Both the position numbers and the translations under genes were made by a program. From Anas platyrhynchos (lineage: Eukaryota > Chordata > Aves > Anseriformes > Anatidae), in contig NC_092613.1 in assembly GCF_047663525.1 (NCBI RefSeq), forward strand, positions 9,201,501-9,265,500: DNA of 64,000 nt. The letters are read 5' to 3'. Each line of letters opens with the position of its first letter. Position 1 is the stretch's first letter. Positions 1-12,500 of the stretch are shown here, in pieces. The notes under the pieces are model-generated. The model did no database searches. It worked only from the letters and a program-made list of their open reading frames with translations, and was not told the DNA's origin.

Positions 1-112
1 CTGGAAAAGTGGGATATATTTCCATCTAAAATATATATATATTTTTAATAATTTATGTTTGCCTTAACTCATTGTCATTTTATTTTTTTATTATTATTAT
101 TTTTTTAAACAG

Positions 113-217
113 ATTCCAGAGAGGATGGAACTTACTCCAGGGGAACATCAACTTCTTGACCACATTGTAGCAGCACACCAAAAATATATGATTCCCCTTG
201 AGGAAGCAAAAAAGTTT
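113..217 (+). CDS. NR1H5: NR1H5 exon: start of ligand-binding domain
   Basis: The exon has 35 codons and begins in phase 0 after the acceptor ttttaaacag. It encodes [20 protein letters not shown] and ends at TTT with donor gtacgt. This matches the helix 1-2 region of FXR proteins. Confidence 0.88.
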
Positions 218-3152
218 GTACGTACACAGAACGATCAGCCCACATTACTGAGTTAGCATTTTCCTAAGCAATTTATCTTGATTATATCAACTATATAAAT
301 GCTCTTTCATGCAGCTGCAAGAAACTGCAAGTCCTGAGGAAAGTTTTCTCCGTCTCTCTGAGACGGCAGTTGTCCACGTACAAGTGTTAGTGGATTTCAC
401 AAAAAGACTCCCAGGTAAGTTTCTCCCTTTGGGAAATGTTACAGTCACCTGACTTATTTATTTATTTATATTTTATTTTTTAAATGCATTAGAAGCCATA
501 CTGGTGGCATGAATCTGAGAAAAATACAGGCTTTAAGAAAACTCTCATTTAACTGACTGACATCTTCCAACACTAACAGTCAGGATTTTATTCATTATGA
601 GGAAAAGTTAGAAGCATTTTCTTCAAAAGCTTATTAGATTTCTTTTCCCTTCCTGACATAGGACCCATTTTTCTGATAGCACTGTGCCTTCAAAATGCTA
701 TCTTGAGTGAGTTACTGTTTTAACACACTGAAATCCAATTCAGTTTGCAATTTATTGGAATCAAAGATAAAATAATGTTCCTTCAAAGGCAAAGTCAGAA
801 CAGAAGGGACAAACCAGGTGCTCCTATTCATATTTTCCAATAATACAAGAACAAGAGAACCTGCAATTAAATTCCCTGCATTTCAATGTAAAGTTCACAA
901 AATAACTTTGACGGGGGATGATAACTTATTACTCTTTAAGTTGCAAAACTCATTTACAAAATTCAATCAACATGTAAAGCAAGTATTTGATAGAATTTAT
1001 TTAGTATCAGTTATAGCACTACTATAGAACATGGTTGAAAGAATGGATGACTTGTTTGTTTTCTTAGGTTACATTTCTCCTCTGATCAAGATTAAGAAAA
1101 GAACCAATGAAGATCCTTTATTCTTGAATTACATGTGCAGATAACTAATTCATGAAAAGATGAACATAATTTTAAAAAGATCAACTATAATCAGACAGGG
1201 AATATCCACAGTCACTAAGCAATGTAACATATTGCATTAGGGCATATGACATAGATCAGATGTTACAAAGAGATTTTTTATAAAGCTGTGCTTATTCCTC
1301 AAATTGTTACTTGTACCTTCCTGTGATTCCTCTATACACTGTACACTGACAACAGCATTTTTTTTTCTAACATGCAAACTAGCAAGATTGCAAGAGCACT
1401 AGCTAGTGTTTCATACAAATGTCTTTTAACTGTGACTCCTCCTTTTCAGTAAATGCACTAATTAATAAATAATTTGTGTCAGCCCATCTTTTGGGCTTAA
1501 TAGCAGACACAGCACAGATTCTTAACAAGTCTCTCTCTTTGCAGGATTTGAAAGTTTAGCTAGTGAAGATCAGATTGCACTGCTAAAAGGGTCAACAGTT
1601 GAGGCAATGTTTTTGCGGTCAGCCCAGATATATAACCAAAGAATTAGTGAGTGCCAATCATCAACAAGTGAAAGTAAGTTGGACTAATAAGCTTTCTGCA
1701 AACACCAAAAGGGGTTTGGCCATTTTGAAATAACTTCCATTCACTTAAATCCAGTGAATCTAAAGTAATTCCCTATTAAAGCACAGCAGTACTTGCAAAA
1801 TAGTGTCAGTAGCACAGCAGTATTGTAAAATAGTGTCAGTAATGCATATATACCTTCTAGAGGCATTTTTTTTCACAGAGCATAAAAAAAAAAAAAATGT
1901 ATCTCTGCTTCTCTCCCGTTAGTTCCAAACAAAAACAAACATTCTGAGTGTTTCAACAAATGTTGGGGTGGATGGATAACATGAGCTATATTAACGACAT
2001 ATGATTTATTGTGTCAAGTTTGACACAAGATTTTGACCAACAGGAATGTAACAAGTGAACTTAGTGCTGGATGCAAAAAAGACCAATTCTTTATTCCTAC
2101 ATGGGTCTGATAAAAATACCACATGTTTTAGGTGTCTATCCACAAAGCAGATGTAGATGAACATTTAGTCATACTAAGCTTGGCTGTGAATTGTCATCTC
2201 TCGTGTTCCAGGTCATATAAGGCTTCCTGATCACGCGACGTGTTGTCATGTTCAAAACCTTGATAAAAACATTTATTCTATTGAAATATCACACAACGAA
2301 GAGAGTCCAACGTCCACTACTACCACAGGTACTGGAGGCCTGACTTAAGATACCTGGCAATCCGTTGCATTGTAGACCGCGTTCCTAGGCCCCGCTGCGC
2401 TGCCCGCAGCTCCCAGGATCCAGCCAGGCCCAACACAGCGCTCGCGGGTACCTAGTCCCGAGCTATAGCAGAAGCTCCACGGTAGAACTGCAATACAACT
2501 TTCTAATTACTACTTCAGTGATTAGAATTGTTGCTACTAAGTCTGCTAACTATGCTGTGCAACAGAACATCCTGAAATTCTAGGAGGTTAGAACAAGTAT
2601 TCGTAATAGCAGTGCCTATCTTTCATGCAATAGCATTCTGATTATTTTATTTCATTTTCAAGGTATAACCGAGGAGTTTATTACCGCACTGTTTTACTTC
2701 TACAGAAGCATGGGGGAGCTGAAAGTTACTGAGACCGAATACGCCCTGCTTGTAGCAACAACCGTGTTTTTCTCAGGTAAGCGCTGAGGCCGCCAGCTCA
2801 GGCGGCCCTCGCAGCCACGTCCCGCCGCCCGCCCCCCCCGCCGGGCCCTCGGGCGCGGCGGCGCCTCTACGCGCTGCGTGCCGGTAACCGCGCTGTGCCC
2901 CGGTGCTCCGCAGACCGCCCGCTCCTGAGGAACAAGCGGCACGTCGAGGAGCTGCAGGAGCCGCTCCTGGGCATCCTCTACAAGTACTCGAAGATCCACC
3001 ACCCGGAGGACCCCCAGCACTTCGCCCGCCTCATCGGGCGCCTCACGGAACTGCGCACCCTCAACCACACCCACGCGGAGGTGCTGGTGACGTGGCGGAC
3101 AAAGGACCCCAGGCTGACCTCGCTGCTCTGCGAGATCTGGGACCTGCAGTAG
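113..3152 (+). CDS. NR1H5: NR1H5 (farnesoid X receptor beta), 3' part: ligand-binding domain
   Basis: This is a nuclear receptor that would act as a ligand-dependent transcription factor, normally paired with RXR. Mouse FXR-beta responds to lanosterol; human has only a pseudogene. Six exons join in frame: 113-217, 315-414, 1545-1673, 2212-2328, 2663-2776 and 2914-3152, giving 267 residues and a TAG stop. They encode the C-terminal hinge end and the whole ligand-binding domain. Visible landmarks are [11 protein letters not shown] (helix 1), [15 protein letters not shown], the family signature [43 protein letters not shown] and the AF-2 helix LLCEIWDLQ at the end. Similarity to mammalian FXR-alpha is high except for an inserted segment in the fourth exon listed. 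The DNA-binding domain and start codon lie left of the window. FXR-beta is preferred over FXR-alpha (NR1H4) because of the insert and the position next to SYCP1. Confidence 0.93.
315..414 (+). CDS. NR1H5: NR1H5 exon: helix 3 region
   Basis: It begins [16 protein letters not shown] and continues to [14 protein letters not shown]. The acceptor is catgcag and the donor gtaagt, and it ends in phase 1. The preceding intron is only 97 bp. Confidence 0.92.
415..1544 (+). other. NR1H5 intron
   Basis: AT-rich intron with no recognisable gene or repeat family. The 69-codon open frame at 818-1027 is chance. Confidence 0.6.
1545..1673 (+). CDS. NR1H5: NR1H5 exon: LBD signature, helices 4-6
   Basis: It encodes the signature [20 protein letters not shown], then [15 protein letters not shown]. 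The acceptor is tttgcag and the donor gtaagt, phase 1 to 1. From QRIS onward it departs from FXR-alpha and leads into the inserted exon. Confidence 0.93.
1674..2662 (+). other. NR1H5 introns flanking the insert exon
   Basis: These are the two introns on either side of 2212-2328. Bases about 2365-2455 form a short GC-rich patch in otherwise AT-rich DNA. No gene is visible. Confidence 0.5.
2212..2328 (+). CDS. NR1H5: NR1H5 exon: 39-codon insert of the FXR-beta ligand-binding domain
   Basis: The exon is 117 nt, phase 1 to 1, open throughout, with acceptor gttccag and donor gtactg. It encodes a polar stretch from HIRLPDH to SPTSTTTG that has no full counterpart in FXR-alpha, making this region roughly 32 residues longer. 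I recall that Xenopus FXR-like receptors (FORs) carry an extension of about 33 residues near helix 7, which fits. Skipping it would keep the frame. Confidence 0.8.
2663..2776 (+). CDS. NR1H5: NR1H5 exon: helices 7-9
   Basis: It encodes [20 protein letters not shown] and then [13 protein letters not shown], matching ISDEYITPMFSFYKSIGEL of FXR-alpha. The acceptor is ttcaag, the donor gtaagc, phase 1 to 1. Confidence 0.92.
2914..3152 (+). CDS. NR1H5: NR1H5 last coding exon: helices 10-12 with AF-2
   Basis: After acceptor ctccgcag it encodes [20 protein letters not shown] through LLCEIWDLQ and TAG at 3150-3152. It is much richer in GC than the upstream exons because it lies inside the CpG island shared with the SYCP1 promoter. 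Confidence 0.95.
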
Positions 3153-3404
3153 CACGCGCCGACGCCGCGCGACGCAGCGCCACAAGCGCCTCGCGCCTTC
3201 CTCAGCGCTGTTCCCGCCCCGCCCCGCCCCGCGCAGCCCGGCGCGCGCCGCTCCCGCCACCTCCCGTCCCGCTTTGAGCGCGCGCCGTCGCCTCCCGCCC
3301 TTGCGTCCTCTCCGTCGGCGGCCGGCTGAGGGGGAGCCGCTGAGGTGGCGGGGGGCGTCCGTCACGAGGCGTCGGCTCCGAGCCCTGCCCTCTCCCCCGA
3401 CGCC

Positions 3405-3512
3405 ATGGAGAAAGGAAAGCCATTTAAACTGTTCGTGCCGCCGCGCCTGAGCAGCGGTCAGGTGTCTGCGGTCAAACCCCAGAGCAGCGCTCGGGCCGCG
3501 GGGCTGTGTCAG
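3405..3512 (+). CDS. SYCP1: SYCP1 coding exon 1
   Basis: Residues 1-36, beginning [19 protein letters not shown]. The motif KPFxLFVPPR and VSAVKPQ are as in mammals. Donor gtaaat, phase 0. Confidence 0.93.
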
Positions 3513-6500
3513 GTAAATGGCGCTGCTCTGGGGGCTGCGGGCGGGCGGGGGGCAGGAGGAGCGGCGCTCCCGGGCAGCTCCCAGCCAAGCGCTCAGCCCC
3601 CGTGTGCCTGAAAGCGTCTGCGCCGAGATAGCTTTACCGGAAACTAGCGTTGACGATTTCAAATTAATTTCGAGGGCTTTCTTACTCGTTTTCTGTCAAA
3701 AACGTAAAGAACCGTCTTTTCCGGCATCTGCTATGTGTTTTAACTCCGCACCACCGATGACAAATAAACGTACATGTTTGATGTGGTTAATTCTGAACTG
3801 TCAGTGGCAAATACACCGCTCATACCTTTACTTGCTTTGAATTATTGACCCCACCAGATCCAAGTGCGCATTGAAAATGAACTGTTGCTGTGCACTGTTA
3901 CGTGAATTTTACGAGATACCTTTTCGAGTTGAGGCTTCTTATTAAATATGTTTAGATTCAGATATGATGCTGACAGGAAATGAGTTACAGTATTTACAAG
4001 ATAAATTTCTGTGACTTTCAAAACACCTTGTAAAGTCAAATGTTTATGCTAAAGCGTAATCTGATGTGTTTTAGAAGTACTATTGGCAATAAAGCAAAAA
4101 TAAATATGAAAAAAATACTTTGCTTTAACGAGTCCTTTACCGTACAGCTGGGAACAAACATGCTGTAGCTAGTAAGTTCATAGCTGTAATCAGAAGCATC
4201 CACTTCTTTAGCCTCAGTATAGTCTATAACATAACTCTACAGACCAATAGTTTGAAAAGCCACTGTGAACTACGAAGCAAGTAGAGTTCCAAAGCTGTTA
4301 CTAATACTTGGGGCTTTCAAAATAGTAGGTAGTTGCTTTATTAATGGGAAATCCCATTTTCACATCAGCTTTATTTGTTTTATAGTTCCTCTTTACAAAT
4401 CTACCCATAAGAAATTATTCTTAAATTTATGCAGGGTTTTAACAAATGCCCAGATGATGATTTTAATCCACCTTTTGTAATGACGAGTACACTGAACCAT
4501 AGTGAAATCACTGATTCAGGTAAGACTAGATTAAGCATCTATCTTGCAAAATTTTTAAAAAGTTTTTAATATCTTGAACGTTTGTCCTTAGTAGTTATAT
4601 AAATTCATAGTGTAACTGTAACATAATTGTAACATTGCTACAGTTGCACTTTTTTTTTTTTTTTTTGAAATTGACCAGAATTTCTTAATATTTCAGATGC
4701 AATTTCACAGCAAGTAAAACTTTGCCCTGAGATACATGAAGAGGTCAGCTAAGTATAAAATTTGCATTTAAGTATAAACTTTGCATAACCATTTTCTTAG
4801 GGCCTCTTAGTTTGTTCCTGAAACAGTGTCTAAAGCACTATTCAATACTAGAGGAAGTAGTCAGAGGGTAGTAATCATTTTCTGTGTCTCCAGTTTAAAG
4901 CTGTGTCAGTTTGAGGAGGTATTTAATATTCAATGAATATACCTATAGATAAATCTTCAGATATTAAGGTGATTTCCATGTTAATAGTGCCTGTGAAGTG
5001 TGTAAGTTTTAATCACAGTAAGATTTAGGCACTCAACATTGTGAACATGTTTCTGAATAGTCTGATAGAAGGCACAAGGGTTGAAGTCAGAATATTCTTT
5101 GGAGAATCAAAGTAGGTTATTACAATTACCTTGTCTTTATTTTATCTGTAAAGCAGTGAATTTACTGGAGTGGTTTCCTCAAGCATTTGATTCTTCTCAT
5201 TACCTCTTTGCCCATGTTCTGCTTTAGTGTAACTCAGTAAAGCTAATTTTTTGCAGTAGCTTCCTGTGCTTCCTAGATATGAAATGCTGGTTTCTGCAAG
5301 AAAATGGAACGTATTTCTCGCAGCCCATTTAATGATTTTCATATCCTTGAGGACTGAGCTTCTTTTAGCCCTAGCAGATATTAAAGTACAGTAAGAATTG
5401 TAAAGAAAATAATCATGATGCCACCAAAACAAGGATAGCATTAGGTGACATGAAACCTACCTGTAGAACTGCCTTGTAGCCCATTGTTCTACCTGCCTAA
5501 ACCACTGATCAAGCATGGCTTATATAGTGGTTTAAAGATATTCTAAGAGTACAATGTTGGTTGTATTTTTTCTTGCTTTGTGTATGAGTAAGCTAAAAAT
5601 AAACATCGCAGATCAAGATCTCTGTAGCTTGTTTTACTTAACCCAGCAGTGTCTATTGTTACAAGAGAGGGGATGTTCAGTGAAGAGCCTAAGAGAAGGA
5701 ATCTTGGCTCTACTGATAATTCTAGCAAAACTTTATTGATTTTAGGTGAAGTGCAGTTAAATATATATCTATCCATTTAGCAGTATCACTGTATTTGAGG
5801 GCATTAGGTTATTTTTCACTTGCGTTTATGTCCCTTTAGTGTTCCTTAATGTCTGTTAATACATATAAGTACACAGATACGTGAACCTTGTCTCCCGTAT
5901 ACAGAAGTTTGTGTCACCATCTGTGAGGAAAAAAAACTTATGATGTTATTAATTAAATAGCACTTGAGATTTAAATTGTGATTTAAATTTATATGTTTTA
6001 ATAGAATATAGAAACAATGAATGAATTGTATTCAAAACTCTACAAAGAGGCTGAGAAGATCAAGCGATGGAAACTGACTGTAGAATCAGAACTAAATCAA
6101 AAGGAAAGAAAATTGCAAGAAAATAGAAAGATTATTGAAGCACAGCGTAAAGCCATTCAAGAATTGCAGGCCAGTATTGTACAAAATATGTTGAATATGT
6201 AAATTAAAGAGAAAACTCTTTCTGGTTTAGTATGAAAGTATTATTCATACAATTAAATACTAAAGGTTGTTACAGAGGTTGAAGAAATCATTTTGACCAA
6301 TTCATTTGATGACTTTAAAGAAGCTATTTGACTAGTTATTAATGACATATGGTTCTACTTTTTCAAAAGGAAAAAGTATATTTTCTGTTTTAAAAAGTTG
6401 TTTACCATATTTTAACAATGCAAATTCCATTATTGTATTATTTACGTGCACATCATACTGTGGGGATGCAGAAACCTCCGCAAGATTGAATAAGCTTTCA

Positions 6501-9500
6501 TCCTCCTGGTATGTGTAAACCATGCCCACACATATTTCTATACTCAGCACATACAGGAAATCTTGCAGTCTTGCTTCATCCACATTTTTTCTCTTGCTGG
6601 TAGTGATAGAGAACTTTGTGACTGAAAAAACATGTTTTAAACAATTTATTTGTCCTTTTTTGTTGTTTGCTTGCATCAACCTGCATAACCTAAGTCATCT
6701 TTGATTGTTTAACTTATGCCTTGAGAAAATGGTTATTCTGAGAAAACATGCATATCCATAGTGTGCAAATGTATGTATGGATAACATGTCTTTAAGTGCT
6801 TAAGATCATGGTAAATTATTTTTTATTATATTTTCATGCAAACTAATAAAAGTTGTGTTGGCATGTAACATCAGATAAAGCAGATTTCTGTCTTTGGATG
6901 CATAGAAACAGGTTTTCATGTGTTTTTTGAATTGAAAGTATAATTGCAGTATATTTTTCAGTAACAATATATTTTGTATTTGTCTCCCATGAAACTAGTT
7001 TGAAAATGAAAAATTAAGCTTAAAACTGGAAGATGAGATATGTGAAAATAAAGACCTTTTAAAAGAGTAAGTAGTACAGTTAAATATAGATTTGCAAAAA
7101 TAATGGGGTTTCTTGCTTAGAACTGTTGTGGTATGGAAAGTTAGATTTAGTTACTGAATTGTAAAACTCATGAAAGCGTTCACATTGTTACTAAATAAAT
7201 GTACAAAGTACCATGCGTCCTTGTGACAACATATTATAGTATTTTTTGCCTTCTTTTAGAAACAGCACTTCAAGGCATCTGTGTAACCTACTCAAGGAAA
7301 CCTGTACTCACTTCACAGAGAAGTCCACGAAATGTAAATGCTCTTTATATTGATTTATGAAAGTAAATTTACTTCTAGCTTTCTCTAAATTCATGAAGGA
7401 AAAATCTTTTATTTGGTTCTGAATTAGTTTTCGAGTTGAGATAAACTATATGTGGCTCAATGCATCAGAGTAAAGTGGAGAAGTGAAGCCAGAAGTCTAA
7501 TACATGTATACTTTGTAATGCTATATGTAATGCTATATTCTGAGGTTTTCTGAAGTTAATGATTGTTTGCTAAAATGTTACATGCCTAGGACCTTCTTAG
7601 TTGTCTGATCCGGGTATGACAAGTGTTAGGTACTGTAAGCAATATTGGTTAGCCACTAGCAAACGCTCCAGAGGAGTACACGTCTCCTGAGATCTTGTCA
7701 CACTTGTCAGTCACATCCATATACCTTGAATATATTATGATATATCAGGTGGCACTTCTTGACTGTTTTTAAGCAGTAGAATCTGCTTTAGTTACCATTC
7801 TTTAAAAATAATTCTGGAGTTGGTATTCTTTTTGGAGCAGTTATAGATTCCTGGGGGAAAATAAAAACTCCAAAACTCAGGACACTATGAGTAACTAGCT
7901 GACACAAAATTTACATTCTTGAGGTTTTCAAATACGTTATTGACTTGGGATTTTAATCTATATGACATTCAAAATTGTGAATAGTCTTTAAAATTTGGCT
8001 GACTTGATCCTGGGTACTTAAGAAGTATCTGACTCTTTTTAGCCTTGCTTCTACAAAGTCCTACATAGACATTTACTGTACTCCCTTGATAGCTGTGTTT
8101 CTTATCGTTATCTTCCATAATTGTTTTCTTAAGGAAAAAAAATAATACCAGTTTGGAAACTGGAATTGTTAAAAGATGGAGATACGGAGTATTGTGACAG
8201 TTCTCTAATGACAGTTCTGTGGTCATGGACATCTCTGCTGATGAAAGGAAATTAATTGTTAAACTTTATCTTACAGTTTTTCAGATGCTAACATTTTTGA
8301 TACAGTAATATTCAACTACATTAATACTGTCAAAATTAATATAGCTATATAAATTGGTTGAGAATTATGTTCTTTGTGGAAAAAAATGAGATTGGGAAGG
8401 AAATTTGAAATGACGAGCTTGCTTGGTATTTTGATGGAACATGCATTTTCTTCAAGTTGTATAACTTTTGGTGCACTATACTTCACAATGATTTTTTTTT
8501 AATAAGAGCCTGTAATTTCTTTTAAAATTCATTATGCTGCTTAAGCATAATGGCTTGGACAGCTGGCATTATTTTGCAAAAGGAAAACCTTATGGTACAT
8601 TCTTGCTTTGATAGATGAACACGAAAGAGAAGATACGAGACAACTACACGTGGAACTTAATAACAACATTGAAGTAAGTGACCTAGTATGCTAAAAACCT
8701 CACATGTGATCCAAGTTACACGCACATCTTGAGATATCTGAGTTGCATGTATACGTTGAGATACTATTCATACAAAGAACATTCTCTGATAAAGTGATTA
8801 GAAGGTTCATGTGGGATGTAGGAAGTCTGATTTTCAGTTGCTTTTCAACAGTTAATTTTGTACTGTATATAATATATTCACTGTCTAAAATGCAACACTG
8901 CTTGGGAGCACAGATCTGTATAGTGTTTTCTGACTGCCATAATTGCTGTCTTTGTACTCTGTTTAACTTACCTGGTGATTTCAAAGAATGACTGAGATTG
9001 GAAGGATACTCTGGAGAAGTACGTTCTGGTCCAACTTCCCCTGCTAAAAGCAGGATCAACTAAAGCATAAAAAGTGCTTTATTAAAGATTGCATAGGAGT
9101 GTGTTCAGTTAGGTTTTGAGTATGACCGAAGATGAAGATGTGGAATGGGGTCAGGTATGTTAGGATTATTTTAGTAGGTGTTTTTGTTTAATATAAAATG
9201 CAATATACATACATAAACATAGAAAATGAGTTTCAGTCTTGAATATGATACAAAAAAAAAAACAAAAAATAATGATGGAAACCGGTAATTTTGTGTAAAA
9301 TGAGAAGTATAAGGTGTGAATATACCTTGACTAAATGAGCATTTTTTCCTTTTTAATTTATAAAGCAACTGTGGTCTTGTCAAAGTCATATTTTTATTAA
9401 TAATTACTTCAGTGTGGAATATAAGACCCTAATATATTTATAATAGAGAAATGTGAGGCATCATTTTTTGGGATTGATGAACTTGATATTAAGCAGAGCC

Positions 9501-12500
9501 AGGGAGCACATGTTATAACTGTTAAATATTAATTATCAATTGTTGTAGCAACTCAGGAATATACGATGCCTTCTCCATTATGGTAGGGATCTACAATCAT
9601 GAACCAGTAAAAATATCTCATTCTTGAAATTATTTATATCTCCAGTAGCATTCTGTTAACTCCGACTTTAGATTTTAATGATTTTATCTACAGATATGAA
9701 TGAGCTTATAATATTGCTTGTTTACAAACCACAAATATTGTTTTTCAGTACTGGAAGCACATAGCTTTATATGAATGTACATTTCAAATTTTGTTTTTAG
9801 AGATTGATAGTGGCATTTGAAGAGCTTCGTGTGCAAGCAGAGAATACCAGATTGGAAATGTGTTTCAAATGTGAGAACTATGCTTACTGCGTTTATGTTG
9901 CAGGCTTAACCATTTTGTACTTCTCAGATTTTATTGCTTGCAGTTTCATGCCAGAAAGATAGGATGAGCGAGAATGGTGAACTGTTAACACTGATATTTG
10001 TTCTAAGACTATGTCCTGGAATCTCTCATTTCATAGTAGTAGAGTAGTAAATGTCTTTTACTTTAAGGGAACAATTGTTGAAGACAGTCAGCTAAATTCA
10101 GTCACTTTGATAAGGCAATTTATTGTCAATTATTTCTTACCCAAGTCTTATTCCTATAAAATAAGTTACATACTTCCTTGCGCTATGGTCTGCTTCTTTG
10201 CAGCAGGCTTAACGCTACCTCAGTTTCTCTTAGTTTGGGATAGGTCTTTTTCAAATTTCCTAGAAAAGCTACATTCATTGCAACATCTTAGGTTTCCTCA
10301 CAGACACAGTTTTTTACTTCTGGTTTAAATTTTACCTCTGATGAATTGTTCCATCAGCACCATAACTATTTTAGCAAAGGTCTGGACCCTGCCTTTACTC
10401 ATACTGCCTGGACTCTTTATTGTTTTGTTTGTTTGTTCTAATAAATCAGATTTGAAATCTTTTTTTTTCTAGTAGTCACTAAACTTTTAGTTTTGTCCGT
10501 GAAGTACGGTCTATAGATGACTACATATTTTACGTAGCTGTTTTATTTAAATGATAGTATTCTAATATATAGCTACATAAATTTTAATTAAATATTGCTT
10601 TATTTATACCACTAATTGCTTGTCTTATTCTTACATGTGCATTTCTGCTAGTTTCATATAGCAGTCTATCAATTCATATATGCAGTAATGAACTAATTCT
10701 ATGGAAAGTTGGCAGAACAGGTATTTTGTGTGATAAGAAATTTACTTCAAAAATTACCTGAACAATTCCTTTTAAGGAAAAAAAAATGTATAACTGTACA
10801 ATTATAAAGCAATCTTAAAATAAAAATTGCATTTAACTTGGAGAATGTTTTAGTTTATTAACTATTAATACTATTGTTTCTCAAAAGTAAAAGAAGAAGC
10901 AGAAAAAGTGGACAAGTTTGAAAAAGAATACAAACTGGAAGTCAGTATGAAGGAGAAGCAGGTTTGCTTATTATTGAAATCTAATATGTAGAATTTTATT
11001 TTTGAAACAAATCTTGTTTCTTTAATATTTAAAGTCTCCTTTAATGAATTGCTGATATATCAAATTAAATAATTGTTTTAAAAGTGCTTGGTTGTTTGTG
11101 AAATATTTGTATTTTTGAAGGATGGAAATTGTTATTGCAAATTACCTTTTGGCGGATTGTTCATTCTGTGTTATTTGGAATAAAATTTAAATTAGTCTGC
11201 TCTATCATAATAAGGGACATGTCTGTGACAGGATATAAAAGCACCACGTGAACACTAAATACTTATTCTGTTTTCTGTACGTAAGTTTGTCTGTATAAAG
11301 GTGACTCGTGCAGAAGCATAAAATTAACAGAACAGTCATCACTCCATATAGGTAAGAAAGATGTAGTTCATACCTGGTAAGAAGGAAAGTGGAAAGAACA
11401 CTTAAATGCGTATCAGACCATGGGCTGGTAGAAGAGGTTAGGAATCTGAGACTTGAGTAGGTTTTTTGTAGCAATGTTGAGGTATCCGTGACGGAATACT
11501 AAATTGAAAAAAATAATTGTGACAGAAGTTTTTAGTCTGTAAGCAGAAGACTGAAAAGCAGGGTGTCTACATGACTTTGTAGAGAGGTAAGGAGTATTTT
11601 GGGACATCAATAATGAATGAAAAATGAAAAAGATAACACCTGAGTCTGCATTTCCATCAGATTCTGTTAACTTTAGTGATGTTCTTGTGTCTTTAGTCTG
11701 TTGGTATTCATGTTCTGATTTTGAACTGAAAAGCTTTTTCATCCAGAGCAGTATGACTTGATCAATGGTTGACTAAGACCTGACCACCTTATTTAACTTG
11801 AATGACAGCAGTATGTATACTAAACATACATGATGTACAAAATGAAGTTGAAAATCTGTCTTCTTTTTTAGATTTCATTGTGATACTATTTTAATTTTGT
11901 TAGATTTCAGTTCTTACCATACAGAATGGTGAAAAAGATGATGCAATAAAAGACCTTAAGACTCAGCTGCAGGAATCAAAAAATAAGATTGCAGACTTAG
12001 AGGAAGCAAAAAGTAAGAGTCCTTTCTACTATATTAAAATGGTGTTGCTTAGGGACATGGTTTAGTGGGTGATACTGGTGGTAGGGGGATGGTTGGATCA
12101 AATGATCTTTGATGTCTTTTCCAACTTTAATGATTCTATGATTGTATGGAAATACATTTGTCTGTAGAAGTATGGGAAACAGAATGATGATAATTTCATC
12201 CTGTTATTAGTCAGCAGTAGAACCTTGGGACCTTGCAGGTCATATTCAGGCCAGTTTGGAAATGAGCAAGATGCTGCTGATGTGGGAACTGGACTTGTAG
12301 AAACTCTCCTTATGTAAAATACAGGCCCTTATTTCATAATAAAGTTTTTCTTTTTAGGTTTAGGCTACACCTTGTTTTTGCATTGACAGGAGAGTTCCAC
12401 TGCAAGGAACTTTTCTTCTCTTACTTTTCCATAAACTCTTGTGTGAAAATTGTTATGCTACTGAAAAGGTGTCATATACCCTGTCATTTCTTTTCTATAA

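Larger units (their letters stand above)
2780..3620. promoter_or_regulatory. CpG island spanning NR1H5 last exon and SYCP1 exon 1
   Basis: The composition changes sharply from AT-rich intron to dense CpG over these bases and back again after SYCP1 exon 1. The 252 bp between the NR1H5 stop and the SYCP1 ATG must contain the SYCP1 promoter. It carries overlapping CCCGCC Sp1-type GC boxes at about 3213-3232 and E2F-like TTCCCGCC at 3211-3218, with a further CTCCCGCC at 3251-3258. There is no TATA box. CpG-rich, E2F-bearing promoters are typical of germline genes silenced by methylation in soma; that link is inference. Confidence 0.75.

Noticed and set aside
2700-3662. 320-codon minus-strand frame
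   Set aside because: It is the antisense shadow of the NR1H5 last exon and SYCP1 exon 1 in a CpG island; composition is Arg/Gly/Ala-rich and low-complexity.
6170-6202. In-frame continuation of SYCP1 exon 4 to a stop ([10 protein letters not shown])
   Set aside because: This is intron read-through. The conserved protein resumes at 6999 immediately after QELQ.
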